Shown: positions 17,123 through 25,702 of the stretch, in pieces
Layout of the letters: the number at the start of each line of letters is the position of its first letter
Position numbering within the stretch: the first letter of the stretch is position 1
Origin: Achromobacter pulmonis
GTDB lineage: Bacteria; Pseudomonadota; Gammaproteobacteria; Burkholderiales; Burkholderiaceae_B
Assembly: GCF_002885955.2 (NCBI RefSeq)
Contig: NZ_POQS01000001.1
Coordinates: 830,686 to 894,685, forward strand
Direction: 5' to 3'
DNA: 64,000 nt
Translations under genes and position numbers: made by a program
Notes under the pieces: model-generated
The model's input: only the letters and a program-made list of their open reading frames with translations
Databases searched by the model: none
What the model was told of the DNA's origin: nothing

Positions 17123-18721
17123 ATGGACCTGCCCTACTCGACTTTTTCCGCCCACCTGGACGCGCTGGCCGAGCGCCAGCCCGACAGCCCGCTGCTGATC
17201 GACCGCGACACGCCCGTCAGCGCCGCCGCGCTGCGCGCGCGCAGCCGGGCGCTGGCCGCGGGCCTGGCGCGGCTGGGCGTGCGGCCCGGCCAGCGCGTGG
17301 CGGTGTGGCTGCCGAACTGCTCGGCCTGGGTGGAATCGTTCCTGGCCTGCGCGCACCTGGGCGCGCTGGTGCTGGCGGTCAACACCCGCTTCCGGGCGCT
17401 GGAAGTGGCCGACATCCTGGGCCGCGGCCAGGCCGACTGGCTGATCTACTGGCCGGGGTTCAAGGGCATCGACTTCCAGGGCATCCTGGACCAGGTCGCG
17501 CCGCAGCACCTGGCCCGGCTGGCCGGCGCCGTCGCGCTGGCGCAGCCCGGCGAATCGCCGGCGGTGCACGGCCGGCCCGCGCACCGCTACGCAGACCTGC
17601 TGGCCTGCCCCGATCCCGCGCCGGCCGCGCACGGCAACGCCGGCGTGTTGTGCTTCACCACTTCCGGCACTACGTCCAAGCCCAAATTCGTGCTGCACGA
17701 CCAGGCCACGCTGCTGCGCCACGGCGCGACGGTGGCCGCGGCGTACGGCTACGACGCGCATAGCTGCGTGCTGGCCAGCGCGCCGTTTTGCGGCGCCTTC
17801 GGTTTCGCCACGCTGGCCGGCGGACTGGCCCGGGGCGTGCCGGTGGTCTGCGCGCCGGTCTTCGACGCCGCCGAATCGGCCGCCGCCGTGCGCCGCTACG
17901 CCGTCACGCACACCTACGCCAACAACGAAGCGCTGGTCGGCATGATGCAGGCCGGCGCGCCGGGCGACTTCGCCTCGGCCCGGCTGTTCGGCTTCGCCAG
18001 CTTCACGCCGGCGCTGGATCACATGCTGGACCTCGCGCGCGAGGCCGGCGTCCCGCTTACCGGCCTGTACGGTTCCAGCGAACTGGTGGCGCTGGTGGCC
18101 GGCCAGCCGCGCGACCCGGCCGAAGGCGACGTCTCCGCGCGCCACCAGCCGGGCGGCACGCTGATCTATCCCGAGGCCCGGGTGCGCGCCCGCGACCCGG
18201 CCAGCGGCGAGATCCTGCCGCACGGCCAGTCCGGCGAACTCGAAATCCTCTCGCCCAGCCTGATGCGGGGCTACCTCGACAACCCCGAGGCCAGCGCCGC
18301 CGCCGTCACGGACGACGGCTATTTCAAGACGGGCGACCTGGGCTATACGCTGACGCCGCGCCAGTTCGTGTTCCAGACCCGCATGGGCGATTCGCTGCGG
18401 CTGTCCGGCTTCCTGGTCAACCCGGTGGAGATCGAACAGCTCGTCGAGACCCTGCCCGGCGTGCGCGCCTGCCAGGTGGTCGGCGCCACTCGCGCCGGCA
18501 AGATCGTCCCCTACGCCTTCGTGCTGCTGCGCGCGGGCGCGCAGGCCGACCCGGCCGGCTGGACCGCGGCCTGCAAGGCGGCCATGGCCGGCTTCAAGGT
18601 GCCGGCGGGCTTTACCGTGCTGGACGCCTTCCCTTCGGTGGAAAGCGCCAACTCGGTCAAGATCCAGAAGCACCGGCTGCGCGAAATGGCCGACGCGCTC
18701 CTTTCCGCTTCCTCGCTCTGA
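17123..18721 (+). CDS. AMP-dependent acyl/aryl-CoA ligase
   Basis: 532 residues, ANL superfamily. The phosphate-binding motif TTSGTTSKPK is near residues 180-189, GSSELVAL near 316, and the ATP/hinge region TGDLGYTL near 402 followed by LRLSGFLVNPVEIE. The C-terminal catalytic lysine should be in SVKIQKHRLR. It activates a carboxylic acid to its CoA thioester with ATP in the cytosol. The acid-binding pocket cannot be read, but the short length and context suggest an aromatic or medium-chain acid. It is coupled to the cyclase upstream and followed by its probable regulator. Confidence 0.92.
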   Translation: MDLPYSTFSAHLDALAERQPDSPLLIDRDTPVSAAALRARSRALAAGLARLGVRPGQRVAVWLPNCSAWVESFLACAHLGALVLAVNTRFRALEVADILGRGQADWLIYWPGFKGIDFQGILDQVAPQHLARLAGAVALAQPGESPAVHGRPAHRYADLLACPDPAPAAHGNAGVLCFTTSGTTSKPKFVLHDQATLLRHGATVAAAYGYDAHSCVLASAPFCGAFGFATLAGGLARGVPVVCAPVFDAAESAAAVRRYAVTHTYANNEALVGMMQAGAPGDFASARLFGFASFTPALDHMLDLAREAGVPLTGLYGSSELVALVAGQPRDPAEGDVSARHQPGGTLIYPEARVRARDPASGEILPHGQSGELEILSPSLMRGYLDNPEASAAAVTDDGYFKTGDLGYTLTPRQFVFQTRMGDSLRLSGFLVNPVEIEQLVETLPGVRACQVVGATRAGKIVPYAFVLLRAGAQADPAGWTAACKAAMAGFKVPAGFTVLDAFPSVESANSVKIQKHRLREMADALLSASSL

Positions 18722-18723
18722 CC

Positions 18724-19467
18724 ATGGCCGCGCGCAAACTTTTCTCGCACAGTCCGCAGCCGCTCTATCTGCAGGCGGCCGCGCTGTTTCGCAGCCATAT
18801 CCAGAACCGCACCTGGCGGCCCGGCCAGCAGATCCCGCCGCTGGACGCGTTGATGGCCACCTACGGCATTTCGCGCGCCACCATCCGCCAGGCCTTCGGC
18901 CTGCTGGAGGAGGACGGCCTGATCCGGCGCTCGCGCGGCTCGGGCACCTTCGTCAACGCCGAACTGCCCGAAGTCCCCACGCTGCTGATACCCAAGACCT
19001 GGGCCGAAACCGTCGAGCTGAGCAATCAGCTGGGCACGGTGTCGCTGGTGGAGTCCAGCGCCGACTCGCCGCTGCCCGATTCGCTGGGCATGCCTTGCGA
19101 GGCCGGGCGCGGCGGCAGCTTCCAGTACCTGCGCCGGGTCCACACCACCGACGCCGGCCCATTCTGCTACAGCGAGGTGTTCCTCGACAGCGGGCTGTTC
19201 CGCAAGCACCGCGCCCGCATCCGCAAAAGCACCGTGGCGCCGGTGCTGGACAAGTACTACGGCGCGCGCATCGACGAGGCGCGGCAGGTGCTCAACGTGA
19301 TCGAGGCCGGCCAGGAATCGGCCGAGTCCCTGCAGATCCCCGTGTCCTCCCCTGTCGCCGAACTGCGGCGCTATGTCTGCATCGACGGCCGCGTGGTGTA
19401 TTTCGCGCGGCTGGAATTCCCTTTCCGCAAGGTGCGCATGGAATTCGACCTGCTTGGCAGCCGCTGA
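18724..19467 (+). CDS. GntR-family regulator, UTRA (HutC/FarR) type
   Basis: 247 residues from ATG 18724, 2 bases after the ligase stop. The winged helix is at residues about 12-78 (PLYLQAAALFRSHIQ...RATIRQAFGLLEEDGLIRRSRGSGTFV) and the UTRA ligand domain at about 95-245. It probably represses its own operon and the divergent Bug/SDR operon through the palindromes at 16020-16067, responding to the substrate or its CoA ester. Confidence 0.9.
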   Translation: MAARKLFSHSPQPLYLQAAALFRSHIQNRTWRPGQQIPPLDALMATYGISRATIRQAFGLLEEDGLIRRSRGSGTFVNAELPEVPTLLIPKTWAETVELSNQLGTVSLVESSADSPLPDSLGMPCEAGRGGSFQYLRRVHTTDAGPFCYSEVFLDSGLFRKHRARIRKSTVAPVLDKYYGARIDEARQVLNVIEAGQESAESLQIPVSSPVAELRRYVCIDGRVVYFARLEFPFRKVRMEFDLLGSR

Positions 19468-19509
19468 CCGCGCCCTTCCTTTCCCGCAGCATCCGCAACG
19501 GAGACCGCC

Positions 19510-20760
19510 ATGAAACGCCCCGGAACGCCACGGATTTTCCCGCAGTTGCGCAGCGCCCTCGCCCTGGTTTTCGCCAGCTCCGCCGTCACCGCCGGGGCCG
19601 CGGCGGCCCCGCCCGGCGCGATTTCCGACGACATCGTCCGCCTGGGGCTGATCCTGGACATGAGCGGCGTGTACGCCGACGTGACCGGCAAGGGCAGCGC
19701 CACCGCGGCGCAAATGGCGATCGACGATTTCGGCGGCACGGTGCTGGGCAGGAAGATCGACCTGCTGGTGGTGGACCACCAGAACAAGGCCGACATCGCC
19801 GCGGCCAAGGCGCGCCAGTGGTACGACACCGAACAGGTGGACGCCATCATGGACGTGGCCGGCTCGGCGCCCGCGCTGGCGGTGCTGGAAGTCGCGCGAG
19901 AAAAGAAGAAGATCGTGGTCTACAGCGGGCCAGGCACCGAGCGCATCACCAACGACCTGTGCTCGCCCTACTCCGTGCACTACACCTACGACACCTGGTC
20001 GCTGGCCAACACCACGGCGCGCGCCACCGTCGAACAGGGCGGCAAGAGCTGGTACTTCCTGACCGCCGACTATGCCTTCGGCCACACCTTGCAGGCCTCG
20101 GCGACCGAAGTGGTGAAGGCCAACGGCGGCACCGTGCTGGGCGCGTCGCGCCACCCGCTGGGCTCCAGCGACTTCGCCTCCTACCTGCTGCAGGCTCAGG
20201 CCAGCCGCGCGCAGATCGTGGGCCTGGCCAACGCCGGCGGCGACACCGTCAACGCCATCAAGGCGGCCAGCGAATTCGGCCTGACCAAGGGCGGCCAGAA
20301 AATGGCCGGGCTGCTGCTCTACATCAACGACATCCACGCCATCGGCCTGCAGGCCGCCGCCGGCCTGACCCTGACCGAGGCCTTCTACTGGGACATGAAC
20401 GACCAGACGCGCGCCTGGTCCCAGCGCTACTACGACAAGCTCAGGAAAATGCCCAACATGAGCCAGGCCGGCACGTATTCGTCCGTGATGCACTACCTGA
20501 AGGCCGTGCAGGCCGCCGGCACCGACGAAACCGCCGCCGTCATGAAGCAGATGAAGTCCATGCCGATCAACGACTTCTTCGCCGCCAACGGCCGCATCCG
20601 CGAAGACGGCCGCATGGTGCACGACATGTACCTGTTCGAGGTCAAGCAGCCGTCGGAGTCCAAGCGCCCCTGGGACTACTACAAGCTGGTGGCCACCCTG
20701 CCGGGCGACCAGGCCTTCATGCCGCTGTCGAAGTCCAGCTGTCCGCTGGTGAAGCGGTAG
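19510..20760 (+). CDS. periplasmic receptor of a Liv-type ABC importer (orphan)
   Basis: 416 residues with a signal peptide (cleavage near AGAAAAPPG, about residue 38) and the Peripla_BP_6 fold (VRLGLILDMSGVYADVTGKGS). Length and the segment YTYDTWSLANTTARA fit the aromatic/amide-binding subgroup. No permease or ATPase follows; the next gene is convergent. It begins 42 bases after the GntR gene, so it may belong to the cyclase/CoA ligase operon and use permeases encoded elsewhere. Confidence 0.9.
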   Translation: MKRPGTPRIFPQLRSALALVFASSAVTAGAAAAPPGAISDDIVRLGLILDMSGVYADVTGKGSATAAQMAIDDFGGTVLGRKIDLLVVDHQNKADIAAAKARQWYDTEQVDAIMDVAGSAPALAVLEVAREKKKIVVYSGPGTERITNDLCSPYSVHYTYDTWSLANTTARATVEQGGKSWYFLTADYAFGHTLQASATEVVKANGGTVLGASRHPLGSSDFASYLLQAQASRAQIVGLANAGGDTVNAIKAASEFGLTKGGQKMAGLLLYINDIHAIGLQAAAGLTLTEAFYWDMNDQTRAWSQRYYDKLRKMPNMSQAGTYSSVMHYLKAVQAAGTDETAAVMKQMKSMPINDFFAANGRIREDGRMVHDMYLFEVKQPSESKRPWDYYKLVATLPGDQAFMPLSKSSCPLVKR

Positions 20761-20770
20761 GACGGCGTCC

Positions 20771-22033
20771 TCACCGCCGCAGCGCGGAATCGAGCTCCAG
20801 CACCGTCTGGTACAGCACGCGGGCGCCATCCAGCAGCTGCTCGGGCTCGATCCATTCCTCGGGACAATGGCTGCGCCCGTTCAGGCAGGGGATGAAGATC
20901 ATCCCCATCGGCCCCGTGGGCGCCATGTAGACGGCATCGTGCCCGGCGCCGCTGGGCAGGCGCATCGAAGCATATCCCAACCGCTGCGATGCGGTTTCGA
21001 CCGCGCTCATCACCAGCGGCGAGCAATCGGTGGGCGCGGCGCGGCTGACCGGCGTCATGGACGCGGTCAGCCTCAGCGCCTTCAGGCCGTCGCCCACCTC
21101 GTCCATCAGCGCCTCCGGAAAGCCGTCCAGCACGGCGTCGCTGTCGCTGCGCACCTCCAGCACCATCTCCACTCTGCCCGGCACGGCGTTGGCGGCATTG
21201 GGCGTCAAGGTCAGGCGCCCCACGGTGGCGACCACGTAATGGGGCGCGCCATTCAACGCGCTGGCCCGACGATGGGCGGCGTCGATGAACCGGGCCGCGC
21301 CCACCAGGGCGTCGCGGCGGATGTCCATGGGCGTGGTGCCGGCGTGGTCCGGCTGCCCATCCACGGTGATCAGCACCCGGCGGATACCGACGATGTTGGT
21401 GACCACGCCGATGGGTATGCGGCGGCTTTCCAGCACCGGGCCCTGTTCGATATGCAGTTCGACGAACGCCGCGGTGCCGCCCGGACCGCGCAACGGCGCA
21501 TGCAGCGCCTGCGGGTCCGCGCCGATGCGGCGCAGGCCCTCGGCCAGGCTTTCTCCCTGCGGGTTGCGCGCGGCCAGCATGGCGCTGTCCAGCTTGCCGC
21601 TCAACGCGCGGCTGCCGATGCACGAGGGACCGTAGTCGCTGGGCTCCTCGGAAAGAAAATCGATCACCTCGAACGGATGCGCCAGCTCGACGCCATGTTC
21701 CCGCATCGCGTGGGCGACTTCGATGCCGGCCAGTACGCCGATGATGCCGTCGAAGCGGCCGCCGCCGGACACCGTATCGCAATGCGAGCCGGTGGATATC
21801 GGCTTGCGGCCAGGGTCGCGCCCGGCCCTGCGTCCCGTCAGGTTGCCGCCGGCGTCGAGGCCGACCTGCAGGCCCGCGGCCTCGAATTCCTGGCGCAGCC
21901 AGTTTCGCGCTTCGGCGAACAGGGGCGAGAACGCGCGCCGGGTCCAGGGAACGCCGGGTTCGGTGAATCCGGCCAGGGTCTCGACGCGGCGCCACAGACG
22001 CTGCGCGTTCAGGGGAGGAAATTCGGCTGACAT
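20771..22033 (-). CDS. Zn-dependent N-carbamoyl-L-amino acid hydrolase (M20/HyuC-AllC family)
   Basis: 420 residues. The metal-site motifs of the family are all present: GSHCDT (H84), GGRFDG (D95), the EE pair in LSEEPSDYGPSCIGSRALSG, His in ELHIEQGPVLE, and a late His in GAGHDAVYM. These enzymes remove the carbamoyl group from N-carbamoyl-amino acids (or act on allantoate/ureidoglycine) releasing CO2 and ammonia. The gene lies 12 bases downstream of the hydantoinase-like gene, so the two form the standard hydantoin to carbamoyl-amino acid to amino acid pair. In this context N-carbamoyl-L-glutamate is the proposed substrate. Confidence 0.9.
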   Translation of the reverse strand: MSAEFPPLNAQRLWRRVETLAGFTEPGVPWTRRAFSPLFAEARNWLRQEFEAAGLQVGLDAGGNLTGRRAGRDPGRKPISTGSHCDTVSGGGRFDGIIGVLAGIEVAHAMREHGVELAHPFEVIDFLSEEPSDYGPSCIGSRALSGKLDSAMLAARNPQGESLAEGLRRIGADPQALHAPLRGPGGTAAFVELHIEQGPVLESRRIPIGVVTNIVGIRRVLITVDGQPDHAGTTPMDIRRDALVGAARFIDAAHRRASALNGAPHYVVATVGRLTLTPNAANAVPGRVEMVLEVRSDSDAVLDGFPEALMDEVGDGLKALRLTASMTPVSRAAPTDCSPLVMSAVETASQRLGYASMRLPSGAGHDAVYMAPTGPMGMIFIPCLNGRSHCPEEWIEPEQLLDGARVLYQTVLELDSALRR

Positions 22034-22045
22034 ATTCCCGCCTCC

Positions 22046-23413
22046 TCAGGCGCTGCGCGGCCGCAGGAAACGGCCGTCGCCCTTCTGGTTGACGATGCGC
22101 CGGCCATCGTACGCCTGCTGGCCGCGGCACCAGGTGCCGGCCACGCGCACGGTGAATTCCCGGCCCTCGAACGAGCTCCACTGCACCGCCGAGAGACTGG
22201 TCGCGGGGTCGTAGGCGTAGCGTTCCGGCTTGAGGATGACGATGTCGGCGTCCTTGCCCACTTCCAGCGTGCCCTTGCGGTCGTCGAGCAGGAAGTGCTG
22301 CGCCGGGTTGCGGCTCAACTGCCGCACCACCATGGACGGCGCGATGCCATGCTCTTCGCAACCGGTCCAGAATGCCGGCAGCAGTGTTTCCAGGCCCGGG
22401 CCTCCGGACGAGTTCTTGAAGACGTTGGGATTCTGCTTGCGCTCCAGGCCCCAGCTCACATGGTCCGACGAGACGAAAGTGCATTCGTCGTTGGCGATGT
22501 GCGTCCACAGCAGGTCCACCTCGGCCTTGGGCCGGATCGGCGGGTAGTGCTTGGTCTTGGCGCCGAAACGGCGGGTATGTTCCTCATGATTGAGCATCAG
22601 GTACTGCACGCAGGTTTCGATGCTGGCGCGATGGCCGCTGCGGCGATACATGTTGCAGATTTCGAACCCGCGCGACGTCGACACGTGCACGGCGTGCGCG
22701 CGCGCGCCCGTCTCGGCGCCGATCTCGTAGATCAGCGCCGTGGCGAGGTTTTCGATCAGCGGCGTATGGGCGCGCATGAAGGCGTCCCAGCCCGTGTCGC
22801 CGGCGTCGACCAGGCGCGCGATGTTCTTGCGCGTCAGTTCCTGCATCTGGTTGTGCACGCCGCAGGCCAGGCCCGACGGCGCGATCAGGCGGAACGCCTC
22901 ATACAGGTCGTCCTCTTCGATGCGGGGAAAGCGCCCCGGGGTGGCTTCGAAGGTGGAGAACTTGAACGCGCACACGCCGCCTTCGATGAGTCCCGCCGCG
23001 GCCTGCAGGCCGTGCTCGGTATTCAGGGTGCCGAACAGCGCGACGTCCACGTGACAGTCGCGCTGCGCTTCGGCGATCTTGGCGTCCAGCTGCGGACGCG
23101 ACGCCACCGGTTGCGGGTCGTCGTAAGGCATGTCCACCATGACCGTGACCCCGCCCGCGGCTGCCGCGCGCGAAGCCCATCCCAGCCCTTCCTGGTTCTG
23201 CTGGCTGCCCGCGTGCACCTGGCCGTCCACCACCCCGGGCACGATCCACTGCCCCCGCGCGTCCACGCTGTCGCGCGCCGCGGGCGGCTCGCCGACGCCG
23301 CGCGCCGCGATTTTCCCGTCCCGAACCGCCAGCCAGGCGTCGGCCGCCACCGCGTCCGGATCGACGATATTGCCGCGCACCACCAAATCGAAATCGCTCA
23401 TGACCGCATCCAT
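22046..23413 (-). CDS. hydantoinase/allantoinase-like amidohydrolase with altered HxH motif
   Basis: 455 residues, cyclic amidohydrolase family (dihydropyrimidinase/allantoinase/hydantoinase). The carbamylated lysine is K151 in CAFKFS, metal histidines H187 (CGVHNQ) and H243 (AVHVSTSRG), and the catalytic Asp D317 (SSDH). The first motif, normally HxH, is DGQVH, so the first metal histidine is Q65. AAGGA precedes the ATG. It should open a hydantoin-type ring to an N-carbamoyl acid, which the downstream carbamoylase would hydrolyse. It is divergent from the LysR gene at 23503. Confidence 0.88.
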   Translation of the reverse strand: MDAVMSDFDLVVRGNIVDPDAVAADAWLAVRDGKIAARGVGEPPAARDSVDARGQWIVPGVVDGQVHAGSQQNQEGLGWASRAAAAGGVTVMVDMPYDDPQPVASRPQLDAKIAEAQRDCHVDVALFGTLNTEHGLQAAAGLIEGGVCAFKFSTFEATPGRFPRIEEDDLYEAFRLIAPSGLACGVHNQMQELTRKNIARLVDAGDTGWDAFMRAHTPLIENLATALIYEIGAETGARAHAVHVSTSRGFEICNMYRRSGHRASIETCVQYLMLNHEEHTRRFGAKTKHYPPIRPKAEVDLLWTHIANDECTFVSSDHVSWGLERKQNPNVFKNSSGGPGLETLLPAFWTGCEEHGIAPSMVVRQLSRNPAQHFLLDDRKGTLEVGKDADIVILKPERYAYDPATSLSAVQWSSFEGREFTVRVAGTWCRGQQAYDGRRIVNQKGDGRFLRPRSA

Positions 23414-23482
23414 TCCTTGATTGAGTGCAGGAAGTGTAGTGAGCGACCATCCAAAACGTCTTATGCTTATATGTATGTAGCA

Positions 23483-23499
23483 ATTAACATCAGGTTAAT
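23483..23499. promoter_or_regulatory. inverted repeat ATTAAC-N5-GTTAAT, candidate LysR operator 1
   Basis: ATTAAC (23483-23488) and GTTAAT (23494-23499) form a perfect inverted repeat with 5 bases between. It sits immediately before the LysR gene start (23503) and about 70 bases upstream of the hydantoinase-like start on the other strand. The same motif with one mismatch recurs at 24471-24487 before the DUF917 operon. TTATGCTTATATG at 23461-23473 also resembles TTATGCATAA next to the second copy. Confidence 0.55.
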
Positions 23500-23502
23500 C
23501 GG

Positions 23503-24393
23503 ATGAAATTGAATCTGCGGCAGATCGAGGTCTTCCGGGCCATCATGCTCAGCGGTTCCATCAGCGGCGCGTCCAAGCTGCTGTTCGTGTCCCAGCCGGC
23601 CGTCAGCCGGCTGATCGCCTATACCGAGCAGCGCCTGGGCCTGATGCTGTTCCAGCGCATCAAGGGCCGGCTCTACCCCACCCCGGAGGCGCGCCGGCTG
23701 TTCGTGGAAGTCACGGCCCTCTACCAGAACGTGCAGCGGGTCAACGAAGTGGCGGACAACCTGGCGGAAAACCGCGAGGGCCAGCTGCGCCTTTCCTGCA
23801 GCCCCAGCCTGGGCCAGTCGCTGCTGCCGCGCGCCATCGCGCAGTTCCGCCGCCACTTTCCCGAGGTCCGCATCGTGCTGCAGACGCTGATTCCCGCCGT
23901 GATGCAGCAATCCCTGCTGACGCAGCAGGTGGAGCTGGGCGTGGCGTACATGCCCGTGGACCACCCGAGCCTGGCCTGGCAGCCGCTGTACGAAAACAAG
24001 ATCGTGGCGGTGCTGCCCAAGGGCCATCCCCTCGCCGCGCGCGGCAAGGTGACGGTGCGCGACCTGGTCAACGAGCCCTTGATCGGCTATAGCGCCGACA
24101 TTCCGTTCGGCATACTGATCAACAAACTGTTCGGCGGCGAAGAGGCGCAGCCCGAGCCGCGCATCGAAGTCCAGCAGGCCCACGTCGCCTGCGCCCTGGT
24201 GCAGGCGGGCGCGGGCGTGGCGCTGGTGGACGAAATCACGGTGGCCGGGCCGATCTGGTCAGAAGTGGTCACGGTGCCCATCAGCGGAACGGTGAACGCC
24301 CCGGTCAACGTGTTCCATCTGCAGCTGCAGCCGCTGTCGCGGCTGGCGCTGGCATTCATCAACGTGCTGCACAACCTCGACCAGGACGCCTAG
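23503..24393 (+). CDS. LysR-family transcriptional regulator
   Basis: 296 residues. The N-terminal winged helix (LNLRQIEVFRAIMLSGSISGASKLLFVSQPAVSRLI, residues about 2-37) is followed by a substrate-binding domain. The DNA-binding region lies between two operons it could control: the divergent hydantoinase/carbamoylase pair and the DUF917-to-ammonia-lyase run downstream on the same strand. The repeated ATTAAC-N5-GTTA motif in front of both, and in front of this gene, supports a single regulon with autoregulation. Confidence 0.93.
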   Translation: MKLNLRQIEVFRAIMLSGSISGASKLLFVSQPAVSRLIAYTEQRLGLMLFQRIKGRLYPTPEARRLFVEVTALYQNVQRVNEVADNLAENREGQLRLSCSPSLGQSLLPRAIAQFRRHFPEVRIVLQTLIPAVMQQSLLTQQVELGVAYMPVDHPSLAWQPLYENKIVAVLPKGHPLAARGKVTVRDLVNEPLIGYSADIPFGILINKLFGGEEAQPEPRIEVQQAHVACALVQAGAGVALVDEITVAGPIWSEVVTVPISGTVNAPVNVFHLQLQPLSRLALAFINVLHNLDQDA

Positions 24394-24470
24394 CGCCGGC
24401 CACTGCACTGGGGATATCCCTTAGGGCGTCAGGCCGTGGGTCGACGCCCCCACTCTGGCGGCCGCCATCG

Positions 24471-24492
24471 ATTAACGTGATGTTATGCATAA
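24471..24492. promoter_or_regulatory. candidate LysR operator 2, before the DUF917 operon
   Basis: ATTAAC (24471-24476), 5 bases, then GTTATG (24482-24487) repeats the operator-1 motif with one mismatch. It overlaps the perfect palindrome TTATGCATAA at 24483-24492. It lies about 110-130 bases before the DUF917 start, the usual distance for a LysR activation site. The remaining sequence from 24394 to 24599 holds no gene. Confidence 0.55.
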
Positions 24493-24599
24493 GGCATAAA
24501 AGGTAATACGACATTATCAAATTTGATTCCTATGATGCCCCCGTCCATCCCGTGTCCAACGCGCGGGAAGGTTTCAACAGCAATCGGGAGGAAGGCATC

Positions 24600-25691
24600 A
24601 TGGGAAGAATCTTGACTATGCGCGATGTCGAGGCGGCGGTCCGGGGCGGCTCGGTATTCGCCTGCGGCGGCGGCGGCTGGGCCGAGCACGGCCGTGAACT
24701 GGGTTCGATGGCGGTCACCATTGGCCGGCCGGAACTGGTCTCGATGGACGAAGTGCCGGACGACGCCTGGATCGCCACGGCCGCGGCCATCGGCGCCCCG
24801 GGCGGGCTGACCGACTGGCAGATGCTGGGCATCGATTACGTCAAGGCCGCGCAGCGGCTGCAGGACGCGCTGGGCGAACCCGTGTACGGGCTGATCATCG
24901 GCCAGAACGGCATGTCCAGCACCCTCAACGGTTGGCTGCCTTCGGCGGTGCTGGGCACCAAGGTCGTGGACGCCGTGGGCGATATCCGCGCCCACCCCAC
25001 CGGCGACATGGGTTCGCTGGGCATGGCGGGCAGCCCCGAGCCGATGATCCAGTGCGCCGTCGGCGGCAATCGCGCCAGCAACTCCTATATCGAACTGACC
25101 GTCCACGGCGCCACCGGCAAGGTGTCGCCGGTGCTGCGCAAGGCCGCGGACATGGCGGGCGGCTTCATCGCAAGCTGCCGCAACCCGATACGCGCGTCGT
25201 ATGTGCGCCGGCATGCGGCGCTGGGCGGCATCAGCAAGGCCCTGGCGCTGGGCGAGGCCATACTCGCGGCGCAACCGCGCGGCGGCAGCGCCGTGATCGA
25301 CGCCATCTGCAAGGCCACTGCCGGCGAAATCATCGGCTCGGGCAAGGTCGTGCGCAACACGCTGCAATACACCGAGGAAGCCTTCGACATCGGCACCGTG
25401 GAAATCGGCGAAGGCGCGGGCAAGCGCGTGATCCACGTGATGAACGAACACATGGCGGTGACCGACGCCCACGGCGAACGCATCGCCTGCTATCCGGACG
25501 TCATCACCACGCTGGACGCCGACGGCAACCCGGTAAGCGCCGGAAAGCTGCGCCCGGGCCTGGAGGTCAGCATCCTGCACGTCAGCAAGCAGCACATCCC
25601 CCTGTCTTCCAGCGTCACCGATCCCTCGGTCTATCCGATCGTGGAAAGGGCATTGGGCATGAACTTCACCGACTACGCACTGGCACCCTGA
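24600..25691 (+). CDS. DUF917-family protein, candidate thiohydantoin desulfhydrase
   Basis: 363 residues from ATG 24600, which has GGGAGGAAGG just upstream; a GTG at 24552 in the same frame has no such site. The N-terminal MRDVEAAVRGGSVFACGGGGW is the DUF917 hallmark, and length fits the family. From memory, a DUF917 enzyme of a Burkholderia strain was reported to remove sulfur from 3-(5-oxo-2-thioxoimidazolidin-4-yl)propionate during ergothioneine breakdown; I could not check this. That role fits the neighbours here: a urocanase-like enzyme 11 bases downstream and a hydantoinase/carbamoylase pair upstream. Other DUF917 members sit beside hydantoinases, so a general hydantoin-related role is the fallback. 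Confidence 0.85.
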   Translation: MGRILTMRDVEAAVRGGSVFACGGGGWAEHGRELGSMAVTIGRPELVSMDEVPDDAWIATAAAIGAPGGLTDWQMLGIDYVKAAQRLQDALGEPVYGLIIGQNGMSSTLNGWLPSAVLGTKVVDAVGDIRAHPTGDMGSLGMAGSPEPMIQCAVGGNRASNSYIELTVHGATGKVSPVLRKAADMAGGFIASCRNPIRASYVRRHAALGGISKALALGEAILAAQPRGGSAVIDAICKATAGEIIGSGKVVRNTLQYTEEAFDIGTVEIGEGAGKRVIHVMNEHMAVTDAHGERIACYPDVITTLDADGNPVSAGKLRPGLEVSILHVSKQHIPLSSSVTDPSVYPIVERALGMNFTDYALAP

Positions 25692-25702
25692 GGAACACCG
25701 AC

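Noticed and set aside
16049-18673. An 874-codon minus-strand frame opposite the cyclase and CoA ligase genes
   Set aside because: Antisense artefact of codon bias; no recognisable domain.
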